A stretch of DNA of 64,000 nt. It comes from Synanceia verrucosa (Eukaryota > Chordata > Actinopteri > Perciformes > Synanceiidae). Positions 1 through 11,750 of this stretch are shown here, one piece after another. Location: contig CM056569.1 in assembly GCA_029721515.1 (NCBI GenBank), positions 15,484,007 to 15,548,006 on the forward strand, written 5' to 3'. The notes beneath the pieces are model-generated. The model ran no database searches and had not been told where the DNA came from. It was given only the letters and a program-made list of their open reading frames with translations. Both the position numbers and the translations under genes were made by a program. Positions within the stretch are counted from its first letter, which is position 1, and each line of letters begins with the position of its first letter.

Positions 1-3000
1 TGTGTGAGTGTCCCTCGCTGACTGGTCGGAAGCTCATAGAAGGAAAAGCCTTTTACAGTACTGTGATGCTGAGTGGAGGAGATTTGACCAGTGAGTCACA
101 GGGACTGATTCAGATTGACTCTGTGGATCATTTATTAGTTATTCAGGCCTGAGAATGAGCACCTGAAAGAGACCACCTACTGTCAAACACCCTCAAGCCT
201 CAGTCAAATAAGTTACCTTAAATTATTAATTCTGTGCCTTAAAAGACACTAACAAGAGCAAAACCCTGATCCATCATACGTATAAGCAACATATGTAACC
301 ATGGCAACACTAAGCGTGTTGCTGCTGACTTGGAATGTTTTATTCATGTCACTTTTATATCCATATTTTTACTTTGATGATCTTTTAAATGGCGGATTTC
401 ATCCAAATTGATTGATAAACGTCCAAAAGCCATTCATATATGTTTACAAGAACAATGTTGAAAATATGAACTAGGTGGGTGAAAAATATTGCTGAAAAAT
501 GCGCTCTACTAGTCTATAAACCCTGACTTATTATGACGTAGTATCATGGGACCAGCTATTTCGGTTCTTTAATCTGTGGACCTTGTTGAAGAGACGGCAG
601 TAAACCATTTGAAGTCTCTATAATTGAGACACAAGGGCTGTTTACACAACCAATTGGTTTGCAGCACATTCAACACTCCAGAAACAAGACCTATACAGAT
701 TGAAAGGCTTCTATTCCAGGAAGATCACAAGGTAATTGAGTGTCAATAGCTTGGTAGAACAATAATCACGACCACAGGGCTGCTGACAGGAGGGGGGATG
801 AGTGAGCGGGCCTTGGACTTAATAACCTCATAGATAAAATCCATGTTTATTTTTGCTAAGCAGAGCGACAGCCTTCTCAAAGAGCCACCGCCGTCGTCTT
901 GGAAACAAATTGGTCCTCCTGTTGTGGCTCCCATTCATTTGTTTTCGTTGGTACAGAAAAAAAAACTAGAGGACAGCAGATGGTGACCTTGGATGCACAG
1001 ACTGAGAAGAATTAGAAATAATGTTCACACTTTGAGAGGCCGAGCATTAGCTCACGCACCTGCTGGCGACACCTCCAGCAAACTGGGCTTTTGTCCACAT
1101 CCCTTTTGAGATGTGCAATTCCTGTACGGTCGAGGGAAGGTCACATTTGATCATTTGGTCTCGGCCTGTTAATGCCAAACAAAGCCCTGAGCAGGTGTTT
1201 GACTTAATATGAACCAGAAAGACTAATAATGAGTCCCTGACATGGACGGCTGGCTGTGAGAAACAAGACTGATAAGCAGGTAAATTTGTAACCTCCACTT
1301 AATTTAACACAAGCAAGCAAAGGCAGCAAAGGTGAATGAGGTGAAAGCTACTGAAACTCCAGGCCAAGGAAAGATTTCATCAATAAAATAAATGTGACAC
1401 ATGTTCATCCGTAGTCTCTCCCTTCCCTCCTCCTCCAATTTTCTCAGTAATAGTGAAGGAGAGGAAACATGATTCAAGCAGAGCTGCAGCAGTCTGCTCC
1501 TGACTGGACTTCTTTAGAGTCAAACACTAGAGACGTTTACTTCAAATGTTCCCTTTCAAACTCGTCAAAGGGATTCACTTTGAATCAGAGGCTTATTAAG
1601 GGGAAATGAAATAATTACTATGCATGTAAACACATCCAATGTTCACAATGCCAAATTAAGCTTCAAGTGTGGGTGTAACCCCGATGGATGGCTGCATTAG
1701 GCCACATTTCCTCTGCTACCCTTCAGCAAATATCTACTTTCAACATGTTTTTTTTACCCTAATAGCTCTGATTTTTCAGCTTTGAAATCCTCTGTGCGTG
1801 ATGAGGGTCACAGCCTTGGGTTCCTCCATTGTGCTCGTCTCATTAGCTTTTATTCATGTAATGTATCGACCATTTGTCATTTCGCTGATTAGGGCCAATG
1901 GTCTCAGCTTGAACTTTGAATTAAGATCACCAAAATCTTGTCTGAGAGTGGATTACCGGTGGCCAGACTCGCTTCCATTGTCCCTGTCAGTTTGTACTCG
2001 GCACGCTGATTTGTAATGACGGATGGAGCAATGCCTGGAAGAGCAGAGTGCCACAAACAACTCATCAGTGCTTTCTTATTGGAGTGCCGGCTGTCAGCTC
2101 AGGAAGAGGAGTGGCAGCTACGGTTCCTAAATCTGACAGCCAAAACCAAATATTGGACGTCCCTGTCCACAAAAGACTTCTCAAAAATGTGTCCCGCTAA
2201 ATCCATCAGCTAACAAATTAGAGTTTTGTCAGACAGGAAGGCTTCTCCTTACGTCAAATTAACCACTTCCAGGATGAAACCCACACTCACTATAAGTCAG
2301 TCACATGTGTAAAGGACAGTGACTCCTGTTATAGCATGAGACGCTGCATTTCATTGTAAATTATCGAGGCAGGCAACACTTTTTTACATCAGATCACAGA
2401 TGAGACATGAGTGGCAGGTTGAAGTGGATATTTGACGCACAGAATTTGTGACAGAAATAATCTGCCACATGTTTCAATCATCTCAGTTTCCTTCATGTAT
2501 CATTTCTCCTCTGTTGAAAATAACGGTGACCCAGGCTTAATGACTATCACAGGATAGCTCTTGTGGCTTCTGTGTGTTGACACGGAGAGACGAGGCGACA
2601 ACTCATCACCGGGCACGTCTCTAAAATGTTAGCGGAGAGGACAAGAGGGCGGAAATGAGGGCAGGGAAGAATGCTGAGAGTCCACATAAAACCTGGAAGG
2701 AAAAGCCAGGGCGCTCATGTCCAAGTGATGGCAGGTGACTTGTTTGATTGCACCAGAGGTGAACATTAAACTTCTGACACTTCTGTTGGGAGTGTCAGAT
2801 AAGAATGGTAGCCATATATTTACTGTCTGCAGAGCATGGGATGTAGCTATGGTTTTATACAGAACCACTAAACTGCAAAGTATCAGACTGAAACGCTGAA
2901 GAGGAAAACATGGACAACAACGTGGTAACGACCTGTCAATCACAACATAGTCCCACCCTAAAGCATCCCCTGATTTACGGTCTACTTGACTCTAAATGGG

Positions 3001-3309
3001 ACCATAATTAACTTTCATACAACATATTAAAGACTTTAAACTGGGACTGAGCTCATAGGAAAACTTTTACTGATAAGGGGGAAATAGAATAATACACCAA
3101 CCAACATAGCTCCCCCCCAGCAGGCCATTAGAAACAACGCAGGTTTAAGGCACAAAAAGGCTCCAACTGCGACCATCCAGCAGTAAACAACCTTCAAACC
3201 TGCTTGGACCAGACATTGTGCGACTAAGTTTATTTGAAGCCTGCTGAGACCTTTACTAGCACTGTGCCTCTTTGTTACTTGGATGTCCAGCAGATGATGA
3301 ACAGATACA
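1..3309. other. Non-coding sequence, no gene recognised
   Basis: I see no conserved protein segment and no exon-like open frame with splice sites on either strand. All open frames are short, start at arbitrary ATGs and resemble nothing I know. The stretch is AT-rich and single-copy in appearance. It lies downstream of the map3k11 3' end. In human the next gene there is PCNX3, but no PCNX-like exon was recognised. Confidence 0.6.
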
Positions 3310-3738
3310 TTAACTCTTTGACATAATACCAAAACATCAATGTTTTTTTCTACCGTGACCGTGACCGCGATCACTGATCACGGTCTCCTGCAGCCCGTGA
3401 GTAATTTCGGGGCTTCTGGGATTTGTAATCGGAACATAAAGAGTTAATATACACCACAGAGATCAAAGCAGGAAGTGGAGACGAATCTGGAGAAAAAGTG
3501 GTGATTTTGGTGAAAGTGTCCTCTACTCTACCTCTGATAAAACAAGAATGGAACAAGATAAAAACAAACTTTTTTTTTCATGATGAAATAGAGAGTCTCC
3601 TTTCATTTGAGCTATTCTGTGTTTTCAGAGACAGTACAACATATTCTGTGGGTCTTGAATATATGACTCAAAATGGCCAAAAATGCTGGCACAAGGAACT
3701 TCCTGTTTTAAAAAAACGTCTGGCACTCAATGAGTTAA
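3310..3738. mobile_element. piggyBac-like MITE, copy A
   Basis: The element is bounded by TTAA on both sides (3310-3313 and 3735-3738). The termini read inward as ctctttgac on the left and, reverse-complemented on the right, ctcattgagtgcc. The interior shares long segments with 34305-34746 and 41747-42071, including ctctgataaaacaagaatgg and a poly-T before atgatgaa. A TTAA target duplication is the signature of piggyBac-superfamily elements. There is no transposase, so it is non-autonomous. The superfamily call is inferred from the TTAA alone. Confidence 0.75.
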
Positions 3739-5364
3739 CGTGCAATAGAAATATTCAATACAGAGCCCGTTTCAATTTCAAACAAATTCAATTGCTTCTG
3801 TAAAATGAGCACTCCTCGGTTAATGGACTCTGTCCCAGAACAAATGCCGTTTCTTTTTCGCGGATAGAAACCTGACTGTTACTGAATTGGATGTTCTGCA
3901 GTGTCAGGACAAAACTGCCCTCGAGAAAACTTTCCAGAGAGAAGGGAAGCAGAGGAGTGTAGGAGTCGAGAAGAAATAGACAAAAAATTCTCCCACGTCA
4001 CCTGAAGGCGGAGGACGGGGAAAAAGGTGAGCCATGACGGTGAAGATTTCATCCAACTGAGAAGCCAGTGGCAAGAGAGGAGAAGAGAAAGGAAAGGGAG
4101 GAGGAAAGACAGCTCAACCTGTCTTTGAAGCTTGATGCACAACAAAAGGGCGTGACTCTAAATGAGACGTAAATCTGGCGCAGGAAGTAGCCCAATAGGC
4201 CTATACCTAGTGAGGAGGACGAGGGCATTTTCTTAACATCAGGGGAATTTAATTAACCAAATATCTGAACACTTTGTTAATGCTCTCAAGTCTTATCAAG
4301 AGGCTAATTATTACTATCAGCCTCCTCTGTTCAGCAGAAGGATTATTAGGCTAATCACAAAGCTTCCTCCTTTGGAGACAAGGTTTTCACTCTTCATCAG
4401 AACAAAGCCCTTATTGTCCTCCAATGACAGGGTGTCAGTGATGAAGCCAATCAGTGCAGTGCAGCATTTCTACCTCTTAATACTAGAGCAAAGACATGGC
4501 TAACAGGACGAGTCGGCCCTGTGTGGAGATGGGTCTCTTTCAGTTGCTTACATGCTCGACCTACACTAATTATAATAGTAGACCACATGTTTGACGACCA
4601 ATTGACTGCCATTAATGAAACCCTGGATAATAATAATTGGATAATGACTGTGTAATCCAACCCATAGCATAGTATTTATTGCTGCAGCCACTTTCTCTCC
4701 TGCTTCACATCATACATTTCCCAGGATGCTTTTCTTTTTTAAAAAAAAGCCTGGAGAGTGTTAAATCATTGAGCATGTAGAGCGATCAGTGATGGTAATG
4801 ACTGTGAACCAAGAATGAAAGGCCAGGTTGTTGCTTCAATGCACTCTGGTCTGTTGAGACTGGGATAATTTCAGCATCTCTACAGTTAATTTTTACTGTA
4901 ATATTGTTCGATGTTGAACTTTTATCTGTTTGTCTCTTCTGGAGATATCTCAACAAGCAGTGTTGGGTTTAGACATTTAGCTTAGCTTAGCATAGCTTAA
5001 TTGAGAGTAATGATTTCTTAGGATTCTACTGGTTGTCTGAACACATTATGGTGACGATCAAACTACAGGAACTGCTACCAAATAATAATGTGACATATTA
5101 TGCCATTTAGTGCCAGCCCTTTTATAAAACAGAAAGTTCGTTCGTTGTGGTGAAAGAACGCCACCGACGCCTACAGAAACAAATCAACAGAGCTTCTATT
5201 TTTGTCAGACGTCAACAGGCGAGATCTCATTCTCACAATTCCAGCTGTCTGGCAGAGCCGCAGCAGGTAGATCTGGTGGGTATTGAAGGACATCAGATTT
5301 CAGTGGGCGTCGTTCCGCATCCAGTGGAAATTAGGGGTAAGAATTGACTGATGACAGCTGTGTG
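3739..5364. other. Non-coding sequence, no gene recognised
   Basis: No recognisable gene. A fragment near 5108-5135 resembles the terminal part of the TTAA MITE family (agtgccagcccttttataaaa), but it is too short to delimit. A short cttag-type pentamer run lies at about 4979-5000. Confidence 0.55.
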
Positions 5365-6065
5365 TAAGGGCGTTTTCACACCTGCCGTTTGGGAAGGTGT
5401 GAACACATCAATCACACTCAGGGGTGAACCAAAACAAGCAGACCGAGACGCCGTTGAAGAGGTGGTCTCGGTCTGGTTCCAAATAAACTCTGGTGCGGTT
5501 TGATTGTGATGAGAACACGATCCAACCTGGATTCGACCCAACTGCAGGGCGCATCGCCTGTTTCTTGAACCGCCTCCCATAGCCAGCTACACTGTGCATT
5601 ATAATATTTTTGGATGAAGAGCACGTCACAGTTCAGAAGGATTAATGCACGCCTCTGCCTGAACTGTCTTGATATGCATTATCAGCGTCTCCAGTGCATC
5701 ATGACATTATGTTCCAGCCTCAGTCTTGCCTCATTTTCAAACTGTACCGTTTGCCTACAGTGATTGGTGCAACCAACATGATACATGATGACCAGGACCA
5801 AGAGCAACCCGTGTAGCTTTACCTTCATTGTAAAACTGAAAAGTAGCACTCTGGACTCTGCTCTTCTTTGTTTACTTCCTAGAATTTTCCACGAGGAAAT
5901 TCCGACCAATTAGAGAGCAGTTTCCTGGCACATCACACATTTTGATCCGCTTGTGAATGCTGCTGTGTGAACACAAACCAAACTCGAGGCAATCTGCAAC
6001 ATTGTAACAAGTTGGTCCCTGATTCAGACCAGAGCAAACGAACCATAGGTGTGAAAACGCCCTAA
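5365..6065. mobile_element. Harbinger-like non-autonomous DNA transposon
   Basis: The ends are a 16-bp inverted repeat: GGGCGTTTTCACACCT starts at 5368 and its reverse complement ends at 6062. Directly outside lie identical TAA trinucleotides (5365-5367 and 6063-6065). TAA/TTA duplications and GGGC-type termini fit the PIF/Harbinger superfamily. The 695-bp body encodes no recognisable transposase or Myb-like protein, so it looks like a deletion derivative or MITE. The element lies about 1.1 kb downstream of the map3k11 stop codon. Confidence 0.75.
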
Positions 6066-7147
6066 GTCACACAGTCGAGTCAATCATGTGGTCTAAGACA
6101 CTTTTAAATTTGACTGGCTTTGCAAGGCTACTACTACTCTGGTGGACTGTACAAATAAATAATTCATTGGGTAAAAAAAAGGTGTGTTTAAATATTATCT
6201 GTGACGATCTCAACTTTCTCTGTGTGTCCAGTGTGGCAGACCCCACCCGTCTGGCACTGCATCGAGGTAAAACAATAAATTTGTCTCAGCCCTATCTGTC
6301 ACAGTGGCATTCTTTGGCATATGCAGGGAATGCAGAGGGCTTCCCCCTCCTGTTTCCTGTGCTGTGTCGCCTGCCAGCCCAATGAATCTGTTCAATCCCT
6401 GGCATTTCAAGAGGAACGTGACTGGAATTTTATCTGCTTCCACAGGAATGTCTGGGTCATGGATTTGTCTTGGATTTCATGAGTTGCCTGGAATATAGTG
6501 CTTTCTCCCATAATGCAACAGGCAGATGCTGTTTGGAAAAAAAAAAAAAAAGGTAAGCTTTTCTTGAACAATGAGTCTAGACATACACGCAGACGACGAC
6601 ATTTTCCTCCATAGCAATGCTAAGCTGATTTGCAAATTGAAGCCAAATTCATATCATCTTCCCTATGCACCAGAATAACCATTCAAGAAATCTTGAAAAG
6701 ATATATACTGAAAACACTTCACAAAATAAGGCACTCCAATTTCCCATTGTCCTGAATGCTTTCAGTTTGCAAAGAGGTAGAGGCAGATGAAGCTGTGCAA
6801 GTCGCCTTATCTGCCTCTGCATTGTCACAATGCTTCAAAGGTAGGGGAGATGAAAGCAGGTGATATGAGCAGTCTGACTGATCCGGGTTCTGCTCCTTCA
6901 AAGGGACAGAGAAACCACAATAGACTGGGAGAATGAAATGGGCACCAGCTATTGGTTCAGGCAGCTATCCCACAATCCATTGTACCACCATTCACTGGCT
7001 TTCGGGTTTCCGAAGCAGCAGGGTGGCCTATAAACAGGACCTGCAATGATTGGGGCTCCCATGTGGAAAACCTCCCTCAGTGGGTTGAGTGTCCAAATCC
7101 TCGTTTAGATGTAGGACATAGTAGTGGAAAGGGTCCTGGTCCTGGGT
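6066..7147 (-). other. map3k11 3' UTR and downstream flank
   Basis: This sequence directly follows the map3k11 stop codon on the minus strand and should contain its 3' UTR. By eye I found no minus-strand AATAAA (TTTATT on the plus strand) between 7147 and 6066, so the cleavage site cannot be placed. It may use a variant signal or lie inside or beyond the Harbinger-like element. A plus-strand poly-A run sits at about 6538-6551. Confidence 0.45.
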
Positions 7148-7749
7148 TTAGAACCTATCGTCTCTGAGTTGCGTTGGGGACTTGAAGGGCTTCAGCCCTA
7201 GTGTTTTGCGGGGGTGAACTCTCTCTTTGGTGCCATCTAGAGGCCTGCTGCAGGCTGCCCAGCCCAGGTCGATGAGGGGCGAATCAGCTGGGTTGAGGGG
7301 CGCTATACGGAATGAGGGCAGCGTGGGCGAGCCGTTAGTGGAGCACGGAGCAGAACGGGAGGTGGGAAAGGGAGCCGAGAAGGGGTCGAAGGGTGAGGCC
7401 GTGTCCGAGCCACTTGAGGGGTCGGCCTTGAGGGCAAATGGGTCGCAGTCCGGCGAGGGGAAGGGGTCACAGTTGGAGAAAGGGTTGGTGGGAGAGGGTT
7501 GGTAGCCCAGGGGCTTGCTGTCCGAGCGGTGGGGGCTGCGGCCACCACCTGAGTTTCCGCCACCTGCCGAAATGAAGCTCCAGGGGTCGATGCGGGGCCG
7601 GATAGGGGAAGGGCGGGGCCGGGGGATGACGGCGACCTCCAGGCGGCGGGTTTTAGGGCTCCAGAGGGCAGAGTTGGGATGGGGAGAAGAGGACACTGAG
7701 GGCTTGTCGTCAGAGTCCTGTGTGTCTTGGCACAAGGGCAGGTCCAAAA
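7148..7749 (-). CDS. map3k11: map3k11 exon 10: C-terminus and stop
   Basis: The exon (602 bp) codes residues 846-1045 and the TAA stop (7148-7150). It contains IPRPRPSPIRPRIDPWSFIS, the most conserved C-terminal block of MLK3. After it come DPF-type repeats (NPFSNCDPF, DCDPFAL, FDPFSAPF) that resemble adaptor-binding DPF motifs by pattern only. It ends PTQLRDDRF. The acceptor is ttctag. Confidence 0.94.
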
Positions 7750-10700
7750 CTAGAAGGAACAGAGAGGAAAAGGCATTTTAGTATGACACTAGGCTGGACA
7801 AAACACTCAGTTCTACATTTACTGTGATGCAACTCAAGTGCATCTTTTCATTAGACCTTCTGTGTCTGTTAAATTCATCAAACCTCATGCCCACATTTCC
7901 AACAGGTTCTCTTTCAAACAGTTTGAGTCCCACTAATAACTCAAAATATCCTGCTTATTTTGATCTCCAGGGCCACAAAAATCATTTTATAACTTTAGCA
8001 CAAGTCAAACAAGACCTTCATGTCTAAGATGGGTGAAGTTGCTCTTTGAACAAAGTCAATGTTTCATCATCATCATCCTTTCCTTCACTTTCTTGCCTGA
8101 GGAAGATTTCAACATTAATCTGCAAATTACATATACATTCAGTCCAATCTGATATTTGCAGTTTTTTATATTGTGCAAAACACAGACCTGTAAGAAGACA
8201 TTGATTCAAACAGAAACATTAAAGTGGCACATTATTATTGCAGAAATAAATGGAACAATCACCAACACAGGATGTTGACGCAATTAGTCTAAGTAACATG
8301 GTGCCTTGTAACCAGCTGACAGAGCCACAACAGCGAGTGCAAATTAGCCCTGACAAGAACATTAAACTCAGAATGAATCAGCTTGTATGAACATTTGCTA
8401 TTTCCAAATATGATGTGTCGGCTAATTGCCATTATTTACATCAACAGTAAGACTCAGAGGCTGCTAAGCTGACAGAAAAGAGCAAAAAAATCCCATGAGG
8501 GCAGGAGGAAAAATGTCCGTGAAGAAATCCTCAGCGTTCATCTCTCTCTCTCTCTCACTCTGCCAGCAACCTTGTGGCAGCTTGTCTGTGCATCCGAATC
8601 ATCACAGTCAATAAACATAATAAGATGCTTAGCTAAAACACTCACTGTTTATTTACAGTCATGGTCAAAAGTTTACATATACTTGTAAAGAACATAATGT
8701 CATGGCTCTCTTGAGTTTCCAGTTATTTCTACAACTCTGATTTTTCTCTGATAGAGTGATTGGAACAGATACTTCTTTGTCATAAAAAAGCATTCATAAA
8801 GTTTGGTGCTTTATTATGGGTCAACTGAAAATGTGACCAAATCTGCTGGGTCAAAAATACCATTCCATTACCACTTTTGATGTGTGATTGGGGTCACTGT
8901 CCTGTTGGAACACCCAACTGTGCCCAAGACCCAACCTTCAGGCTGATGATTTTAGGTTATCTTGAAGAAGTTGAAGGTAATCCTCCTTCTTCATTATCCC
9001 ATTTACTCTCTATAAAGCACCAGTTCCATTGGCAGCAAAACAGCCTCACAGTATAATACTACCACCACCGTGCTTGACGGTAGGCATGGTGTTAAAGGCC
9101 TCACCTTTTCTCCTCTAAACATATTGCTGGGCATTGTGGCCAAACAGCTGGATTTTTGTTTGGTCTGACCACAGAACTTTCCACCAGAAAGTCTTATCTT
9201 TGTCCATGTGATCAGCAGCAAACTTCAGTCGAGCCTTAAGGTGCCGCTTTTGGTTCAAGAGCTTCCTTCTTGCACGGCAGCCTCTCAGTCCATGGCGATG
9301 CAAAACACACTTGACTGTGGACACTGACACCTGTGTTCCAGCAGCTTCTAATTCTTGGCAGATTTTTGGTGGTTCTCGGTTGACTCTTTACACTCCTGAC
9401 CAATTATCTCTCAGCAGCAGGTAATAGCTTGCATTTTCTTCCTGATCGTGGCAGTGACAAAACAGTGCCATGCACTTTATACTTACAAACAATTGTTTGC
9501 TCTTGGGACCTGCAGCTGCTTTGAAATGGCTCCAAGTGACTTTCCTGACTTGTTCAAGTCAATGATTCGCTTTTTCAGATCCGTGCTGAGCTCCTTTGAC
9601 TTCCCATTGTAGCGTTTGTATCCACTGAGCCCTATTTAAATGGCCTCAGAGAAGTCACCAGCTGTAGTCACTCATGATCACTCACAAGAAGTTAAGAGGC
9701 CATGCTATGAAGCTCATTTCACTGACACAACTTTCTAAGTCAAAACTTGCTAATTCATGTTGCTGTATGTATATGTTTGACCCAGCAGATTTGCAGATGA
9801 GTGCATGCGGATTGTGAGATCATGGTTGTTAGCCTGCTCAGTACCTGGGGGCAGCACTACGTGGAGAATCCAAGGATTTGTGAGTCAAATGGACCTGATA
9901 TAGAGTGTGAAATGTTACCAGAGGGCATCCTCAGAGCCCTCGTAAAGCCAACTCACTCTTTAAACAACCAAAACCCACGCCTCTGTCACCACAGCTCTAA
10001 ACTGTGTCAGTTGAGAAATGCATATTAGTCTTGGGGAAGAACAAGTGTACTGTACAGTAAATGAGAGCAACATACAGATCATCTGTCAGCGTGCCACATA
10101 GGTGGCATGAGAACTGAACATAGCCTACTTCCACATGTAATTACGAGGGGGAATGAATGCTAATCCATGTTGAATGTGATTGTCCAACATTTGTCACTAA
10201 TGCACCCTTTAGACATGGCATGCATGCATACATTTGACATGGGTCTATATGAACATGTAATGAAAAGAGAGCACACCACCAGCTCCAGCCAAACTGTCCA
10301 CAAAGACAGAGTCAGATTATTTACAAGTTTGAAACCAGAATTCAGCCGCCCGTGTCCCACATGTTTGGCATTAATCATCAAAGTTTCAATAAAAAGAAAA
10401 CTCTGACTTGAAAGAGGGAACAACAACAGAAGCCTGGATACTAGCTTTGCTTTGCAAATATTAGCAGTGAAGTACGGAGGGCCAGCTGTTACCTGAGATA
10501 TGCAAATAGCTGGAGACAGGCTTTGATCTAAATGAAAATGCACATGCAGCGTTGAAGCCTCCCTTGTGCCAGAAAGATCTTGTTAAGAAAGTTACAATAA
10601 TAATTTCGTAAGAACTGTGAGGGAACACTGTCATGCTGAACAGGTACATTAGTCAAGGTTGGATCCAATTACAGTGCGGGGCCTCGTAAAAACATGCTTA

Positions 10701-11699
10701 GTGCTAGTAAGGAAATGCAAATGAATCATGCATCAATTAAAAACTGCATCATGGATCCAATATGGAGAGAAGATCAATAATAAAAAGGGGCGATCAAGTG
10801 TTTTAGTATTGGACTTTCATGAATTTAGGAGACTTGAAAAGAATAAGCAATGCAGCAGAGATTGACATATTCAACTTTTAGCCAACAGTAGGAGTCATTC
10901 TGCCAGGATTTCCTACACTTCCCAAAATGCACCTTGATTGAATCTTTTGTGTGAAAAAAACATTTTTTTCACAGCACACAATCATAGTAGCACAGGCTTT
11001 CTTTTAGAAGTGTGTGAATTAAGTGACTTTGACTTGTAAAACTGGCCCCTTTAAGGTGTATAAATCAGACTGACCTAGTTGAGAGGCGTGCAGGCCTTGG
11101 CTCGACCTCCTCCTCCTGTCGGATTTGTGCTCCCAGACTGCACAGCCCGTGTCCCCGTTGGTCGAAGGGGAACATGGGGTCCATTCTCCTGGGCTGGTCT
11201 TGCTATGCTGCAGGGGGGTCCTGGGGGTCTGCGGACTGCGGGGCATCTGCGGCGTCCGATGACCGCTCCTCTCCCGGGGATTCGGCGGAGGAGGCGTCAG
11301 GGGTAAGGGCTTCAGTTCTTGGTACTGCAGAGGTAAATCCAAGAGCGGTCTGGGAAGTGGCTCAGAGGTGGAGAAGGTAATGAGATCGTCCACCACAGGG
11401 GGGTCTGAAATGAGGGGCATAGGAGGGGAGATCTCAGGTTCTGAAGGGGTGCGGCTCTCTAGGGAGGAGAAGTTAGTTCGAGGGGGAACCCTTGGGGGAA
11501 TATCCAGGCAGCGACCTAGTCCTATGGAGGCCAGGAGGGAGCCACCGCCCAGCAGGGCCTGGTGGGTGCTCTTAACTAGGCCACCAAGGGAACCCCTCTC
11601 AGGCCTGGGGGAACCAGCCGGGGAGGAGCACCCTTCCTCGCTGACCGAGTCTCGCTGAGGTAGAGGAAGCCGCAGGCTGTCCTTCACTGAGGATCCTGT

Positions 11700-11750
<51 letters not shown>

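Noticed and set aside
5147..5347. 66-aa plus frame starting MVKERHRRLQKQ
   Set aside because: Looks protein-like but has no recognised homology, no splice context and no promoter; it is next to a transposon.
1..7147. Expected neighbours PCNX3 or SIPA1
   Set aside because: Searched for by eye on both strands; no exon with their conserved segments was found.
7227..7781. Plus-strand open frames of 88-92 aa
   Set aside because: They are antisense shadows of the GC-rich last exon of map3k11; the minus frame matches MLK3 and these match nothing.
11079..11658. Three plus-strand open frames
   Set aside because: Antisense to map3k11 exon 9, rich in W, G and R as expected from reversed proline codons.
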